Of a stretch of DNA of 15,941 nucleotides, positions 1-7,341 are shown piece by piece. The notes under the pieces were generated by a model that was given only the letters and a program-made list of their open reading frames with translations, was not told the DNA's origin and did no database searches. The position numbers were made by a program, and so were the translations under genes. Positions within the stretch are counted from its first letter, which is position 1; each line of letters opens with the position of its first letter. The DNA comes from Symbiodinium natans (lineage: Eukaryota; Sar; Dinophyceae; Suessiales; Symbiodiniaceae): the NCBI GenBank assembly GCA_905221605.1, contig CAJNDS010001509.1, forward strand, positions 1-15,941. Reading direction: 5' to 3'.

Positions 1-870
1 TAGGGTTTCAAGGCCTCAGAGCCTGTGTTTAGGGTTTCAGGGCCTCAGGGCCTGTGTTTAGGGTTTCAGGGCCCAGAGTTTAGGGTTTCAAGGCCTCAAA
101 GCCTGTGTTTAGGGTTTCAGGGCCTCAGGGCCTGTGTTTAGGGTTTCAGGGCCCAGCGTTTAGGGTTTCAAGGCCTCAGGGCCTGTGTTTAGGGTTTCAG
201 GGCCTCAGGGCCTGTGTTTTAGGGTTTCAGGGCCCAGCGTTTAGGGTTTCAAGGCCTCAAAGCCTGTGTTTAGGGTTTCAGGGCCTCAGGGCCTGTGTTT
301 AGGGTTTCAGGGCCCAGCTTTTAGGGTTTCAAGGCTTCAGGGCCTGCGTTTAGGGTTTCAGGGCCTCAGGGCCTGTGTTTAGGGTTTCAGGGCCCAGCGT
401 TTAGGGTTTCAAGGCCTCAAAGCCTGTGTTTAGGGTTTCAGGGCCTCAGGGCTTGTGTTTATGGTTTCAGGGCCCAGCGTTTAGGGTTTCAAGGCCTCAG
501 GGCCTGTGTTTAGGGTTTCAGGGCCTCAGGGCCTGTGTTTAGGGTTTCAGGGCCCAGCGTTTAGGGTTTCAAGGCCTCAGGGCCTGTGTTTAGGGTTTCA
601 GGGCCTCAGGGCCTGTGTTTCGGGTTTCAGGGCCCAGCGCAAGGCCTCAGGGCCTGTGTTTAGGGTTTCAGGGCCTCAGGGCCTTAGGGTTTCAAGGCCT
701 CAGGGCCTGTGTTTAGGGTTTCAGGGCCCCAGGGCCTGTGTTTAGGGTTTCAGGGCCCAGCGTTTAGGGTTTCAAGGCCTCAGGGCCTGTGTTTAGGGTT
801 TCAGGGCCCAGCGTTTAGGGTTTCAAGGCCTCAAGGCCTGTGTTTAGGGTTTCAAGGCCTCAACGCCGTG
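1..870 (+). repeat. 80-bp higher-order telomere-derived minisatellite
   Basis: Three related sub-units alternate: A (29 bp, with TTTCAAGGCCTCAGGGCC), B (29 bp, with TTTCAGGGCCTCAGGGCC) and C (22 bp, with TTTCAGGGCCCAGCG). Each begins with an intact TTTAGGG heptamer. A+B+C gives 80 bp: successive A units start near -1 and 79. The next block, TTTCAGGG, is itself one base away from a telomere repeat, so the family looks telomere-derived. The order is regular to about 600, then decays: a TTTAGGGTTT is missing near 640, a TGTGT is missing near 683, and B drops out near 805. Short open frames rich in FRVSGPQGLCLGFQG-type peptide arise from the repeat. They shift frame because 80 is not divisible by 3, so I do not call them genes. 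The array probably continues left of the window. Confidence 0.93.
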
Positions 871-973
871 TTTTTTCAAATTTCAGGGTTTTTCAAGGTT
901 TTTCAATGTTTTTTTAAGGTTTTTCCATGTTTCTTCGGGTTTTTTTCAGGGTTTTTCTGAGGAAGGGCGGCCC
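871..973. other. T-rich degenerate linker
   Basis: The sequence is dominated by TTTTTCAAGG-, TTTTTCAGGG- and TTTCTTCGGG-like words. It looks like a decayed continuation of the TTTCAGGG component of the left array. No gene, RNA or clear regulatory site is visible. Confidence 0.6.
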
Positions 974-1120
974 CCGCGACCTTTTCACAGCCTAATTTCG
1001 GTCAAGGGGGGTCGTGTTTTTGAATTTTAAAGGCAAAATAGTCTTTGGAGACCCTCCTTGCCTCAAACTCCGACCCCCCCTTGAGAGGGAAAGTTTGCCT
1101 CAAAAAACACCCCAAAAGGG
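974..1120 (+). repeat. Diverged direct repeat, copy 1
   Basis: The block runs from CCGCGACCTTTT to AAAACACCCCAAAAGGG and recurs at 1239-1385, 265 bp downstream. Shared landmarks in order are GCGACCTTTTTCACA, a G run, GATTTTAAAGGCAAAATA, GGAGACCC, TTGCCTC, AACTCCGACCCCCC and AAACACCCCAAA. The copies differ by many substitutions and small indels, so the duplication is old. A GTG-initiated 81-codon frame crosses this copy, but it has no ATG support and no matching frame in copy 2. Confidence 0.8.
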
Positions 1121-1238
1121 ACCTCAGGCTTGGCCTAGACCCGCAATGAAAATGCGAATTTTTAGTACTGAAATCGAGGGTTTTGGGTGGCCTCTCGTTT
1201 TCTGGGTTTTTGTGTTTTTCAAGTTTTTCAAGACTTTT
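1121..1238. other. Spacer between the direct-repeat copies
   Basis: This low-complexity spacer ends in T-rich TTTTTCAAG words like those at 871-960. The duplicated unit is therefore probably about 265 bp long, made of the conserved block plus a T-rich tail. No gene was recognised. Confidence 0.5.
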
Positions 1239-1385
1239 CCGCGACCTTTTTCACAATGATTTTGGTCAGGGGGGGGGGTCATTTTTCGATTTTAAAGGCA
1301 AAATAATCTTCGGAGACCCCCCCTTGCCTCGAACTCCGACCCCCCCATGAGGGAAAATTTGCTTCCAAAAACACCCCAAATGGGG
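1239..1385 (+). repeat. Diverged direct repeat, copy 2
   Basis: This is the second copy of the 974-1120 block, with a longer G run (about nine G near 1269) and C run (near 1342). It is followed by a T-rich tail (1388-1445) like the one after copy 1, which supports a tandem unit of about 265 bp. Confidence 0.8.
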
Positions 1386-1670
1386 AGGTTTTTTTTTCTC
1401 CTTCTTTTTTTCAGGGTTTTTCATTTTTCAAAATGTTTTCAAGGTTTGAGCCTCAGTTTAGGATTTCAAGACCTCAAAGCCTCGCGTGGTTTAGTGTCTC
1501 CACCTCCTCGTTTGTTAAGTGGAAGTCATTCATTTTGTTATTGAACCATCCTAATAAAAAGAAGAAACTTTTTATTTCTTAATGTTATGGGAACTTCGGG
1601 TGGGTGGGTACTTTTCGATGTTCTAAATACAGAGCCTAAACGAGAAACTGCTCGACCAGAAGCTCTTGAA
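1386..1670. other. T-rich tail, decayed minisatellite unit and unique linker
   Basis: 1386-1445 is T-rich. About 1445-1497 carries a worn version of the left minisatellite (TTTAGGATTTCAAGACCTCA and AAGCCT). The rest is unique and gives no gene call. A 9-bp AT-rich hairpin lies at 1553-1576 (AATAAAAAG, 6-nt loop, CTTTTTATT). A short GGGTGGGTGGG run lies near 1600. The segment ends in GAA directly abutting CCCTAAA. The orientation of the telomeric motif flips somewhere in this stretch. Confidence 0.55.
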
Positions 1671-1805
1671 CCCTAAACCCTAAACCCTAAACCCTAAACC
1701 CTAAACCCTAAACCCTAAACCCTAAACCCTAAACCCTAAACCCTAAAACCCTAAAACCCTAAACCCTAAACCCTAAACCCTAAACCCTAAACCCTAAACC
1801 CTAAA
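1671..1805. repeat. Interstitial telomeric array (CCCTAAA)n
   Basis: Near-perfect CCCTAAA heptamers, about 19, with two CCCTAAAA octamers near 1745-1757. The C-rich strand is on +, opposite to the telomere words at 1-870. The array runs straight into the 1.2-kb module through CCCTAAA-TTTTAGAG, the same junction seen at 3688/3689. Confidence 0.97.
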
Positions 1806-1827
1806 TTTTAGAGGCTTCGCCCTGATG

Positions 1828-1838
1828 CGCCAGCGCAG
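1828..1838 (+). repeat. Left terminal inverted repeat of module copy 1
   Basis: CGCCAGCGCAG matches the reverse complement of CTGCGCTGGCG at 3008-3018 exactly over 11 bp. It lies 22 bases inside the telomere junction. In copy 2 the pair is at 3711-3721 and 4884-4894. Because the flanks are telomeric repeat, a target-site duplication cannot be read. Confidence 0.6.
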
Positions 1839-1883
1839 AATATTGGTTAAACCAAAAGTTTCGCAGTTGAGGTTCAACTACAT

Positions 1884-2093
1884 GTGCTAAGAAGTCCCCG
1901 ATCTCTACAAAAAATGTTGGTCCAGATTCCAATATATTCAAATCTCTTTGCCGAAAAGCATCAAAAGGCACTATGTTTCAACAACAATTTCGTAAGAAGT
2001 CTCCTATTTACTCAAACTCGTTGGTCCATACTATCAATTTACTTAAACCTCCTGGCCGAAAAACCTCAACAACCACTGCAAAAGCACTTATGC
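1884..2093 (+). repeat. Diverged 105-bp tandem duplication inside module copy 1
   Basis: AAGAAGTC at 1889 recurs at 1994. Both halves then share GTTGGTCCA, a (T)CAATTTACTTAAACCTC-like stretch, GCCGAAAA and CTCAA/CATCAA. The 105-bp period keeps the reading frame, so translations of the two halves also resemble each other. The halves have diverged strongly while the two module copies have not, so the duplication predates module doubling. The same structure lies at 3767-3976 in copy 2. Confidence 0.75.
2035..2052 (+). other. Recurring motif CAATTTACTTAAACCTCC
   Basis: This is the clearest copy of a short motif also found at 3918-3935, 12543-12560, 12579-12596, 12618-12634, 14207-14224, 14304-14320 and, on the minus strand, 14798-14815. 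It is usually followed within a few bases by TGGCC or TTGCC. Its function is unknown. Confidence 0.6.
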
Positions 2094-2154
2094 TTTAGCA
2101 TTAGGTTGAGGGTTTGTGAAGGTCCAGACGGGTCAACGGTCACGAAAATGGCCA

Positions 2155-2700
2155 TTTGGGGTATTTCCATGGGGTTTAGAAGGGACGGTTTTGGAAGGGT
2201 TTCGAAGAGATTAGAAATGTTTGGGAAGGTTTTACAAGGGTTTCAAGGGTCTACAAGCGTTTCGAAGGGTTTCATAGGTTTTAGAAGGATTTTGAAGGGT
2301 TTAGTAGGGTTTTAGAAGGGTTTACAAGAAAGGGTTTAGAAGAGCTTTAGAAGTGTTTCGAAGGTTTTAGAAAAGATTAGGATGGTTTTGGAAGTTTCGA
2401 AAGGTTTAAACGGGTGAAAGAAAAGCTTGGAAGGGTTTTTCAAAGGTTTAGAAGGAGTTTCGAAGGTTTAAAGGGGCTTAGACGGGTTTAGAAGGGTTTT
2501 GAAGGGTTTAGAAGGTTTTTAGAAGGGTTTAGAAGCTTTTTAGAAGGGCTTAGAAATAGTCTTTTAAAGGCTTACAAAGGTTTATTTTGAAGGGTCTTGG
2601 AATGGTTTAAAAGGATCTAGAAGGGTTTAGCAGGGTTTCGAAAAGTTTAGAAGGGTTTCGAAGGGTTTATTAGAAGGGTTTTGGGAATGTTTAGAAAGTA
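2155..2700 (+). repeat. GAAGGGTTTA decamer field, copy 1
   Basis: A degenerate run of about 10-bp units in which GGGTTTA (a telomere heptamer in permuted form) is joined to GAA, interspersed with GAAGGGTTTC and GAAGGTTTTA variants. The telomere G strand is on +, opposite to the flanking arrays of the module. The matching field in copy 2 is at about 4038-4567. Confidence 0.85.
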
Positions 2701-2736
2701 AGGGCTGCAATAGCTTGAAAAAAACTTGGAAAACTA

Positions 2737-2768
2737 ATTTGTTTGCAAACGGCGTTTTGCAAACAAAT
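2737..2768. other. 13-bp inverted repeat (hairpin) in module copy 1
   Basis: ATTTGTTTGCAAA (2737-2749) and TTTGCAAACAAAT (2756-2768) are perfect reverse complements around a 6-nt loop. In copy 2 the arms are 4612-4624 and 4631-4643 with one mismatch (TTTCC for TTTGC). It has no T run or other context that marks it as a terminator. Confidence 0.75.
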
Positions 2769-3007
2769 CCGTTTACGTCGAGTCCCGGAGGGTCTGACAA
2801 AGACCAAAAATGGCCCAAAATCATTTAACTTGGCCATTGGGGCGGGTTTCCCAGGCTCGGAACTCAAATCGGGTTTAGAAAATCTGGGGCTGAGGGGGGA
2901 CCGTGTGGGACAGGAAAACTCAAATCGGGTTTAATTTTGAGGGTATTGGGTTGGTTCCTGGGGGGAGGGGGGGTCCCACGCCTGCGGCGAATTGCCTGGG
3001 GCGCCAG

Positions 3008-3018
3008 CTGCGCTGGCG
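3008..3018 (-). repeat. Right terminal inverted repeat of module copy 1
   Basis: CTGCGCTGGCG is the reverse complement of the left arm at 1828-1838. Locally it also forms a short hairpin with CGCCAGC at 3002-3008. That second pairing is broken in copy 2 (CGACAGC) while the long-range pairing is kept. Confidence 0.6.
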
Positions 3019-3020
3019 AA

Positions 3021-3688
3021 CCCTAAACCCTAAACCCTAAACCCTAAACCCTAAACCCTAAACCCTAAACCCTAAACCCTAAACCCTAAACCCCTAACCC
3101 TTAAACCCTAAACCTAAACCCTAAAACCCTAAACCCTACAACCCTAAACCCTAAACCAAACCTACACCCTAAAACCCACACCTACACCTAAACCCTAAAC
3201 CCCTAAACCCGAAACCCTAAACCTAAACCCTAAACCCTAAAACCCTAAACCCTAAAACCTAAACCCTTTAAACCCTAAACCCAAACCCTAAACCCTAAAC
3301 CACTAAACCCTAAACCCTAACCCTAAAACCCTAAACCCCTAAACCATAAACCAAACCCATAAACCCCTAAAACCCTAAACCAATAAACCCTAAACCCTAA
3401 ACCCTAACAAAACCCTCAACCCCTAAACCCTTAAACCCTAAACCCTCACCCTAAACCCTAAACCTAAACCCTAAACCTAACTCCGAAACCCTCAACCCTA
3501 AACCCTAAACCCTAAACCATAAACCCTAAACCCTAAACCCTAAACACACCGTAAACCCCTAAACCCCTAAACCCCTAAACCCCTAAACCCCTAAACCCCT
3601 AAACCCTTAAACCCTAAACCCTAAACCCTAAACCCTAAACCCTAAACCCTAAACCCTAAACCCTAAACCCTAAACCCTAAACCCTAAA
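3021..3688. repeat. Telomeric array with degenerate core
   Basis: 3021-3090 and about 3607-3688 are clean CCCTAAA. Between them, about 3091-3545 is heavily mutated, mostly by single-base gains and losses (CCCCTAAA, CCTAAA, CCCTACA, AACCAATAAA). Six exact AAACCCCT octamers occupy 3553-3600. The indel-rich core may be genuine degenerate telomere or partly sequencing error. No gene is present. Confidence 0.93.
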
Positions 3689-4896
3689 TTTTAGAGTCTT
3701 CGCCCTGATGCGCCAGCGCAGAATATTGATTAAACCAAAAGTTTCGCAGTTGAGGTTCAACTACATTTGCTAAGAAGTCCCCGATCTCTACAAAAAATGT
3801 TGGTCCAGATTCCAATATATTCAAACCTCTTTGTCGAAAAGCATCAAAAGGCACTATGTTTCAACAACAATTTCGTAAGAAGTCTCCGATTTACTCAAGC
3901 TCGTTGGTCCATATTGTCAATTTACTTAAACCTCCTGGCCGAAAAACCTCAACAACCACTGCAAAAGCACTTATGCTTTAGCATTAGGTTGAGGGTTTGT
4001 GAAGGTCCAGACGGGTCAACGGTCACGAAAATGGCCATTTGGGGTATTTCCATGGGGTTTAGAAGGGACGGTTTTGGAAGGGTTTCGAAGAGATTAGAAA
4101 TGTTTGGGAAGGTTTTAGAAGGGTTTCAAGGGTCCACGAGGGTTTCGAAGGGTTTCATAGGTTTTAGAAGGATTTAGAAGGGTTTAGTAGGGTTTTAGAA
4201 GGGTTTACAAGAAATGGTTTAGAAGAGCTTTAGAAGTGTTTCGAAGGGTTTAGAAAAGATTAGGATGGTTTTGGAAGTTTCGAAAGGTTTAAACGGGTGA
4301 AAGAAAAGCTTGGAAGGGTTTTTCAAAGGTTTAGAAGGAGTTTCGAAGGTTTAAAGGGGCTTAGAAGGGTTTTGAAGGGTTTAGAAGGTTTTTAGAAGGG
4401 TTTAGAAGCTTTTTAAAAGGGCTTAGAAATGGTCTTTTAAAGGCTTACAAGGGTTTATTTTGAAGGGTTTTGGAATGGTTTGAAGGATTTAGAAGGGTTT
4501 AGCAGGGTTTCGAAAAGTTTAGAAGGGTTTCGAAGGGTTTATTAGAAGGGTTTTAGGAATGTTTAGAAAGTAAGGGCTGCAATAGCTTGAAAAAAAAAAC
4601 ATGGAAAACTAATTTGTTTCCAAAAGGCGCTTTGCAAACAAATCCGTTTACGTCGAGTCCCGGAGGGTCTGACAAAGACCAAAAATGGCCCAAAATCATT
4701 TAACTTGGCCATTGGGGCGGGTTTCCCAGGCTTGGAACTCAAATCGGGTTTAGAAAATCTGGGGCTGAGGGGGGACCGTGTGGGACAGGAAAACTCAAAT
4801 CGGGTTTAATTTTGAGGGTATTGGGTTGGTTCCTGGGGGGAGGGGGGGTCCCACGCCTGCGGCGAATTTGCTTGGGGCGACAGCTGCGCTGGCGAA
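3689..4896. repeat. 1.2-kb subtelomeric module, copy 2
   Basis: This is the second copy of 1806-3020, in the same orientation and joined to the left telomeric array through the same CCCTAAA-TTTTAGAG junction. It keeps both 11-bp inverted repeats (3711-3721 and 4884-4894), the 105-bp tandem pair, the decamer field and the hairpin. Differences from copy 1 are scattered substitutions, an A-run expansion near 4592, and losses in the decamer field. It ends at GGCGAA, then a degenerate CCTAAA tract, whereas copy 1 ends at GGCGAA followed by perfect CCCTAAA. Confidence 0.9.
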
Positions 4897-5282
4897 CCTA
4901 AACCTAAACCTAAACCCTACACCCTTTAAACCCTAACCCTAAACCCTAAACCTACACCTAAACCCCTAATACCCTTAAAAACCCTAACAATTAAACCGAC
5001 CTAAACCCTTAAACCCTACACCCTAAAACCTAAACCCTAAACCCTAAAAACCCTGAAACTAAACCCTTAAACCCTACACCTAAACCCTCTAACACTAAAC
5101 CCTAAAACCCAAACCCTAAACCCCTAAACCCCTAAACCCTTAAACCTTAAAGACCCCTGCTAGACGCCCTAGGGAGAAATAAACCTTAAACACCAGCTAA
5201 AACCCTAAACCCTAAACCCTAAACCCTAAACCCTAAACCCTAAACCCTAAACCCTAAACCCTAAAACCCTAAACCCTAAACC
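4897..5282. repeat. Degenerate telomeric tract
   Basis: CCTAAA/CCCTAAA words with many single-base indels occupy 4897-5150. A short non-telomeric insert (about 5150-5200, containing GACGCCCTAGGGAG) is followed by a clean CCCTAAA run to 5282. Confidence 0.85.
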
Positions 5283-5405
5283 CCTTTCCAAAACCGTGTC
5301 TTAATTTCGTCTTACTTTCGTCTTACTTTCCAAAACCATGCCCGAAACCCTAAACCCTAAACCATAAACCCTAAAAAATGCTTCTCGCTCTACTCCCTAT
5401 GATTT
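5283..5405. other. Junction into the satellite array
   Basis: TTTCCAAAACCGTG (5285-5298) and TTTCCAAAACCATG (5327-5340) flank two TTTCGTCTTAC copies, then a few telomere words and a short unique stretch (about 5379-5405) precede the first satellite unit. No gene was recognised. Confidence 0.6.
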
Positions 5406-6236
5406 GGGGTATGTACCTAAGCCCTAAACCCTAAACCCTAGACCCTAAACCCTAAACCTAAATCCTAAACTCTAAACCCCACTGGGCGACACATTTAGTA
5501 AAGTAGTAAACCCTAAACCAACAAACCCCAGGACAATTGAGTATGACCACACCTAAACCCTAAACCTTAAACCTTAAACCTTTAACCCTAAACCCTAAAC
5601 CCTACCAGGGCCCACGCAGCTTCGTCTTGTCTTCCACATGAGAAGGCTCTACCCTAGACCCTAAACCCCTAAACCCTGTTTTGGCTCGGGAAAAAGTACA
5701 TTTTTTAATGGGCCACAAGCAGGATTGCTGGTGGAAACAGTATTTCGTGCTTGAAAAACACTAACGCATGTACTTTTTTCTAAGCAATTGTGTGTATCAA
5801 TAGTACTAAACCCTAATCCTACCTCTGAACCCCTTCCATAGAATCCTCAAAAGTGTACTTTTTCCGGGGGGAATAGTATTTGGGAACCACCTAATAAACC
5901 CTAAACCCGAAACCCTAACCCCTAAACACTATTTTCAGAACACTAAAAAGTTAACAACTTGTTTTGGGGTATGTACCTAAGCCCTAAACCCTAGACCCTA
6001 AACCCTAAACCTAAATCCTAAACTCTAAACCCCACTGGGCGACACATTTAGCAAAGTAGTAAACCCTAAACCAACAAACCCCAGGACAATTGAGTATGAC
6101 CACACCTAAACCCTAAACCTTAAACCTTAAACCTTTAACCCTAAACCCTAACCCTACCAGGGCCCACGCAGCTTCGTCTTGTCTTCCACATGAGAAGGCT
6201 CTACCCTAGACCCTAAACCCCTAAACCCTGTTTTGG
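5406..6236 (+). repeat. Satellite dimer duplication, left copy (units 1-2)
   Basis: This stretch recurs at 6500-7341. 5406-5578 matches at offset 1094, and 5813-6236 matches at offset 1105 without a difference that I could find, including the private variants CAGAACAC and TTTAGCAAAG. The intervening part matches only the noisy patch at 6671-6917. Confidence 0.88.
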
Positions 6237-6499
6237 CTCGGGAAAAAGTACAAGCAGGATTGCTGGTGGAAACAGTATTTCGTGCTTGAAACACACTAAC
6301 GCATGTACTTTTTTCCAAGCAATTGTGTGTATCAATAGTACTAAACCCTAATCCTACCTCTGAACCCCTTCCATAGAATCCTCAAAAGTGTACTTTTTCC
6401 GTGGGAATAATATTTGGGAACCACCTAATAAACCCTAAACCCTAAACCCTTACCCCTAAACACTATTTTCAGGCCACTAAAAAGTTAACAACTTGTTTT

Positions 6500-7341
6500 G
6501 GGGTATGTACCTAAGCCCTAAACCCTAAACCCTAGACCCTAAACCCTAAACCTAAATCCTAAACTCTAAACCCCACTGGGCGACACATTTAGTAAAGTAG
6601 TAAACCCTAAACCAACAAACCCCAGGACAATTGAGTATGACCACACCTAAACCCTAAACCTTAAACCTTAAACTTAACCCTAACACCCTACCCCTACAGG
6701 CACACGCAGCTCGTTCTTGGTCTTCCACATGAGAAGGCTTACCCTCTAGACCCTAAACCAAACCCTGTTCTGGGACTCACGGGAAAAAGTACATTTTGTT
6801 TAATGGGCCACACCAAGAGGATTGTTGGTGGAAAACAGTTATTCTCGTGCCCCTTGAAAAACACTAATGCATGTAACGTTTTTCCAAGGAATTGTGTTGT
6901 ATACAATAGTACTAAAACTAATCCTACCTCTGAACCCCTTCCATAGAATCCTCAAAAGTGTACTTTTTCCGGGGGGAATAGTATTTGGGAACCACCTAAT
7001 AAACCCTAAACCCGAAACCCTAACCCCTAAACACTATTTTCAGAACACTAAAAAGTTAACAACTTGTTTTGGGGTATGTACCTAAGCCCTAAACCCTAGA
7101 CCCTAAACCCTAAACCTAAATCCTAAACTCTAAACCCCACTGGGCGACACATTTAGCAAAGTAGTAAACCCTAAACCAACAAACCCCAGGACAATTGAGT
7201 ATGACCACACCTAAACCCTAAACCTTAAACCTTAAACCTTTAACCCTAAACCCTAACCCTACCAGGGCCCACGCAGCTTCGTCTTGTCTTCCACATGAGA
7301 AGGCTCTACCCTAGACCCTAAACCCCTAAACCCTGTTTTGG
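6500..7341 (+). repeat. Satellite dimer duplication, right copy (units 3-4)
   Basis: This is the counterpart of 5406-6236. Both ends are identical to the left copy by eye, while 6671-6917 carries many indels. Duplication by unequal exchange is plausible. A false duplication in assembly is the main alternative. Confidence 0.86.
6671..6917 (+). other. Indel-rich patch in satellite unit 3
   Basis: Relative to every other unit this patch has a burst of one- to three-base insertions and deletions, such as AGCTCGTTCTTGG for AGCTTCGTCTTG, GTTCTGGGACTCACGGG for GTTTTGGGCTCGGG and CATGTAACGTTTTTCC for CATGTACTTTTTTCC. The flanks on both sides are identical to unit 1. The abrupt edges suggest an unpolished long-read patch. 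Confidence 0.75.

Larger units (their letters stand above)
1806..3020. repeat. 1.2-kb subtelomeric module, copy 1
   Basis: This 1215-bp segment is bounded on both sides by telomeric repeats and repeated at 3689-4896 with high identity (start offset 1883, end offset 1876, so a net 7-bp indel difference). Parts in order: left inverted repeat CGCCAGCGCAG (1828-1838), a tandem 105-bp duplication (1884-2093), a decamer field (about 2155-2700), a strong hairpin (2737-2768), a GC-rich tail with G runs, and right inverted repeat CTGCGCTGGCG (3008-3018). A 143-codon frame starts at GTG 1884. Its counterpart in copy 2 starts at TTG, the first ATG in both lies ten codons in, and the frame runs into the decamer repeats. 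The differences between copies are not mainly synonymous. I therefore regard it as non-coding. It could be a non-autonomous mobile element or a plain subtelomeric duplication. Confidence 0.9.

Noticed and set aside
105-960. Open frames with a repeated FRVSGPQGLCLGFQG-type peptide
   Set aside because: They are translations of the 80-bp minisatellite, which shifts frame at each unit; they end wherever the repeat order changes and have no independent gene signals.
1014-1259. 81-codon frame over the first direct-repeat copy
   Set aside because: It begins at GTG, has low-complexity Phe-rich and Pro-rich composition, and is not preserved in the second copy at 1239-1385.
1671-1805. Telomerase RNA template
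   Set aside because: The CCCTAAA words are part of long arrays; no conserved pseudoknot or promoter context was seen around an isolated one-and-a-half repeat.
1865-1885. tRNA B-box-like GAGGTTCAACTA
   Set aside because: It departs from the GGTTCGANTCC consensus and no matching A box or cloverleaf arms lie upstream.
1884-2315. 143-codon frame and its 136-codon counterpart at 3767-4177 as a conserved gene
   Set aside because: The starts are GTG and TTG, the 3' half is decamer repeat, and changes between copies are not mainly synonymous. Kept only as a low-interest finding.
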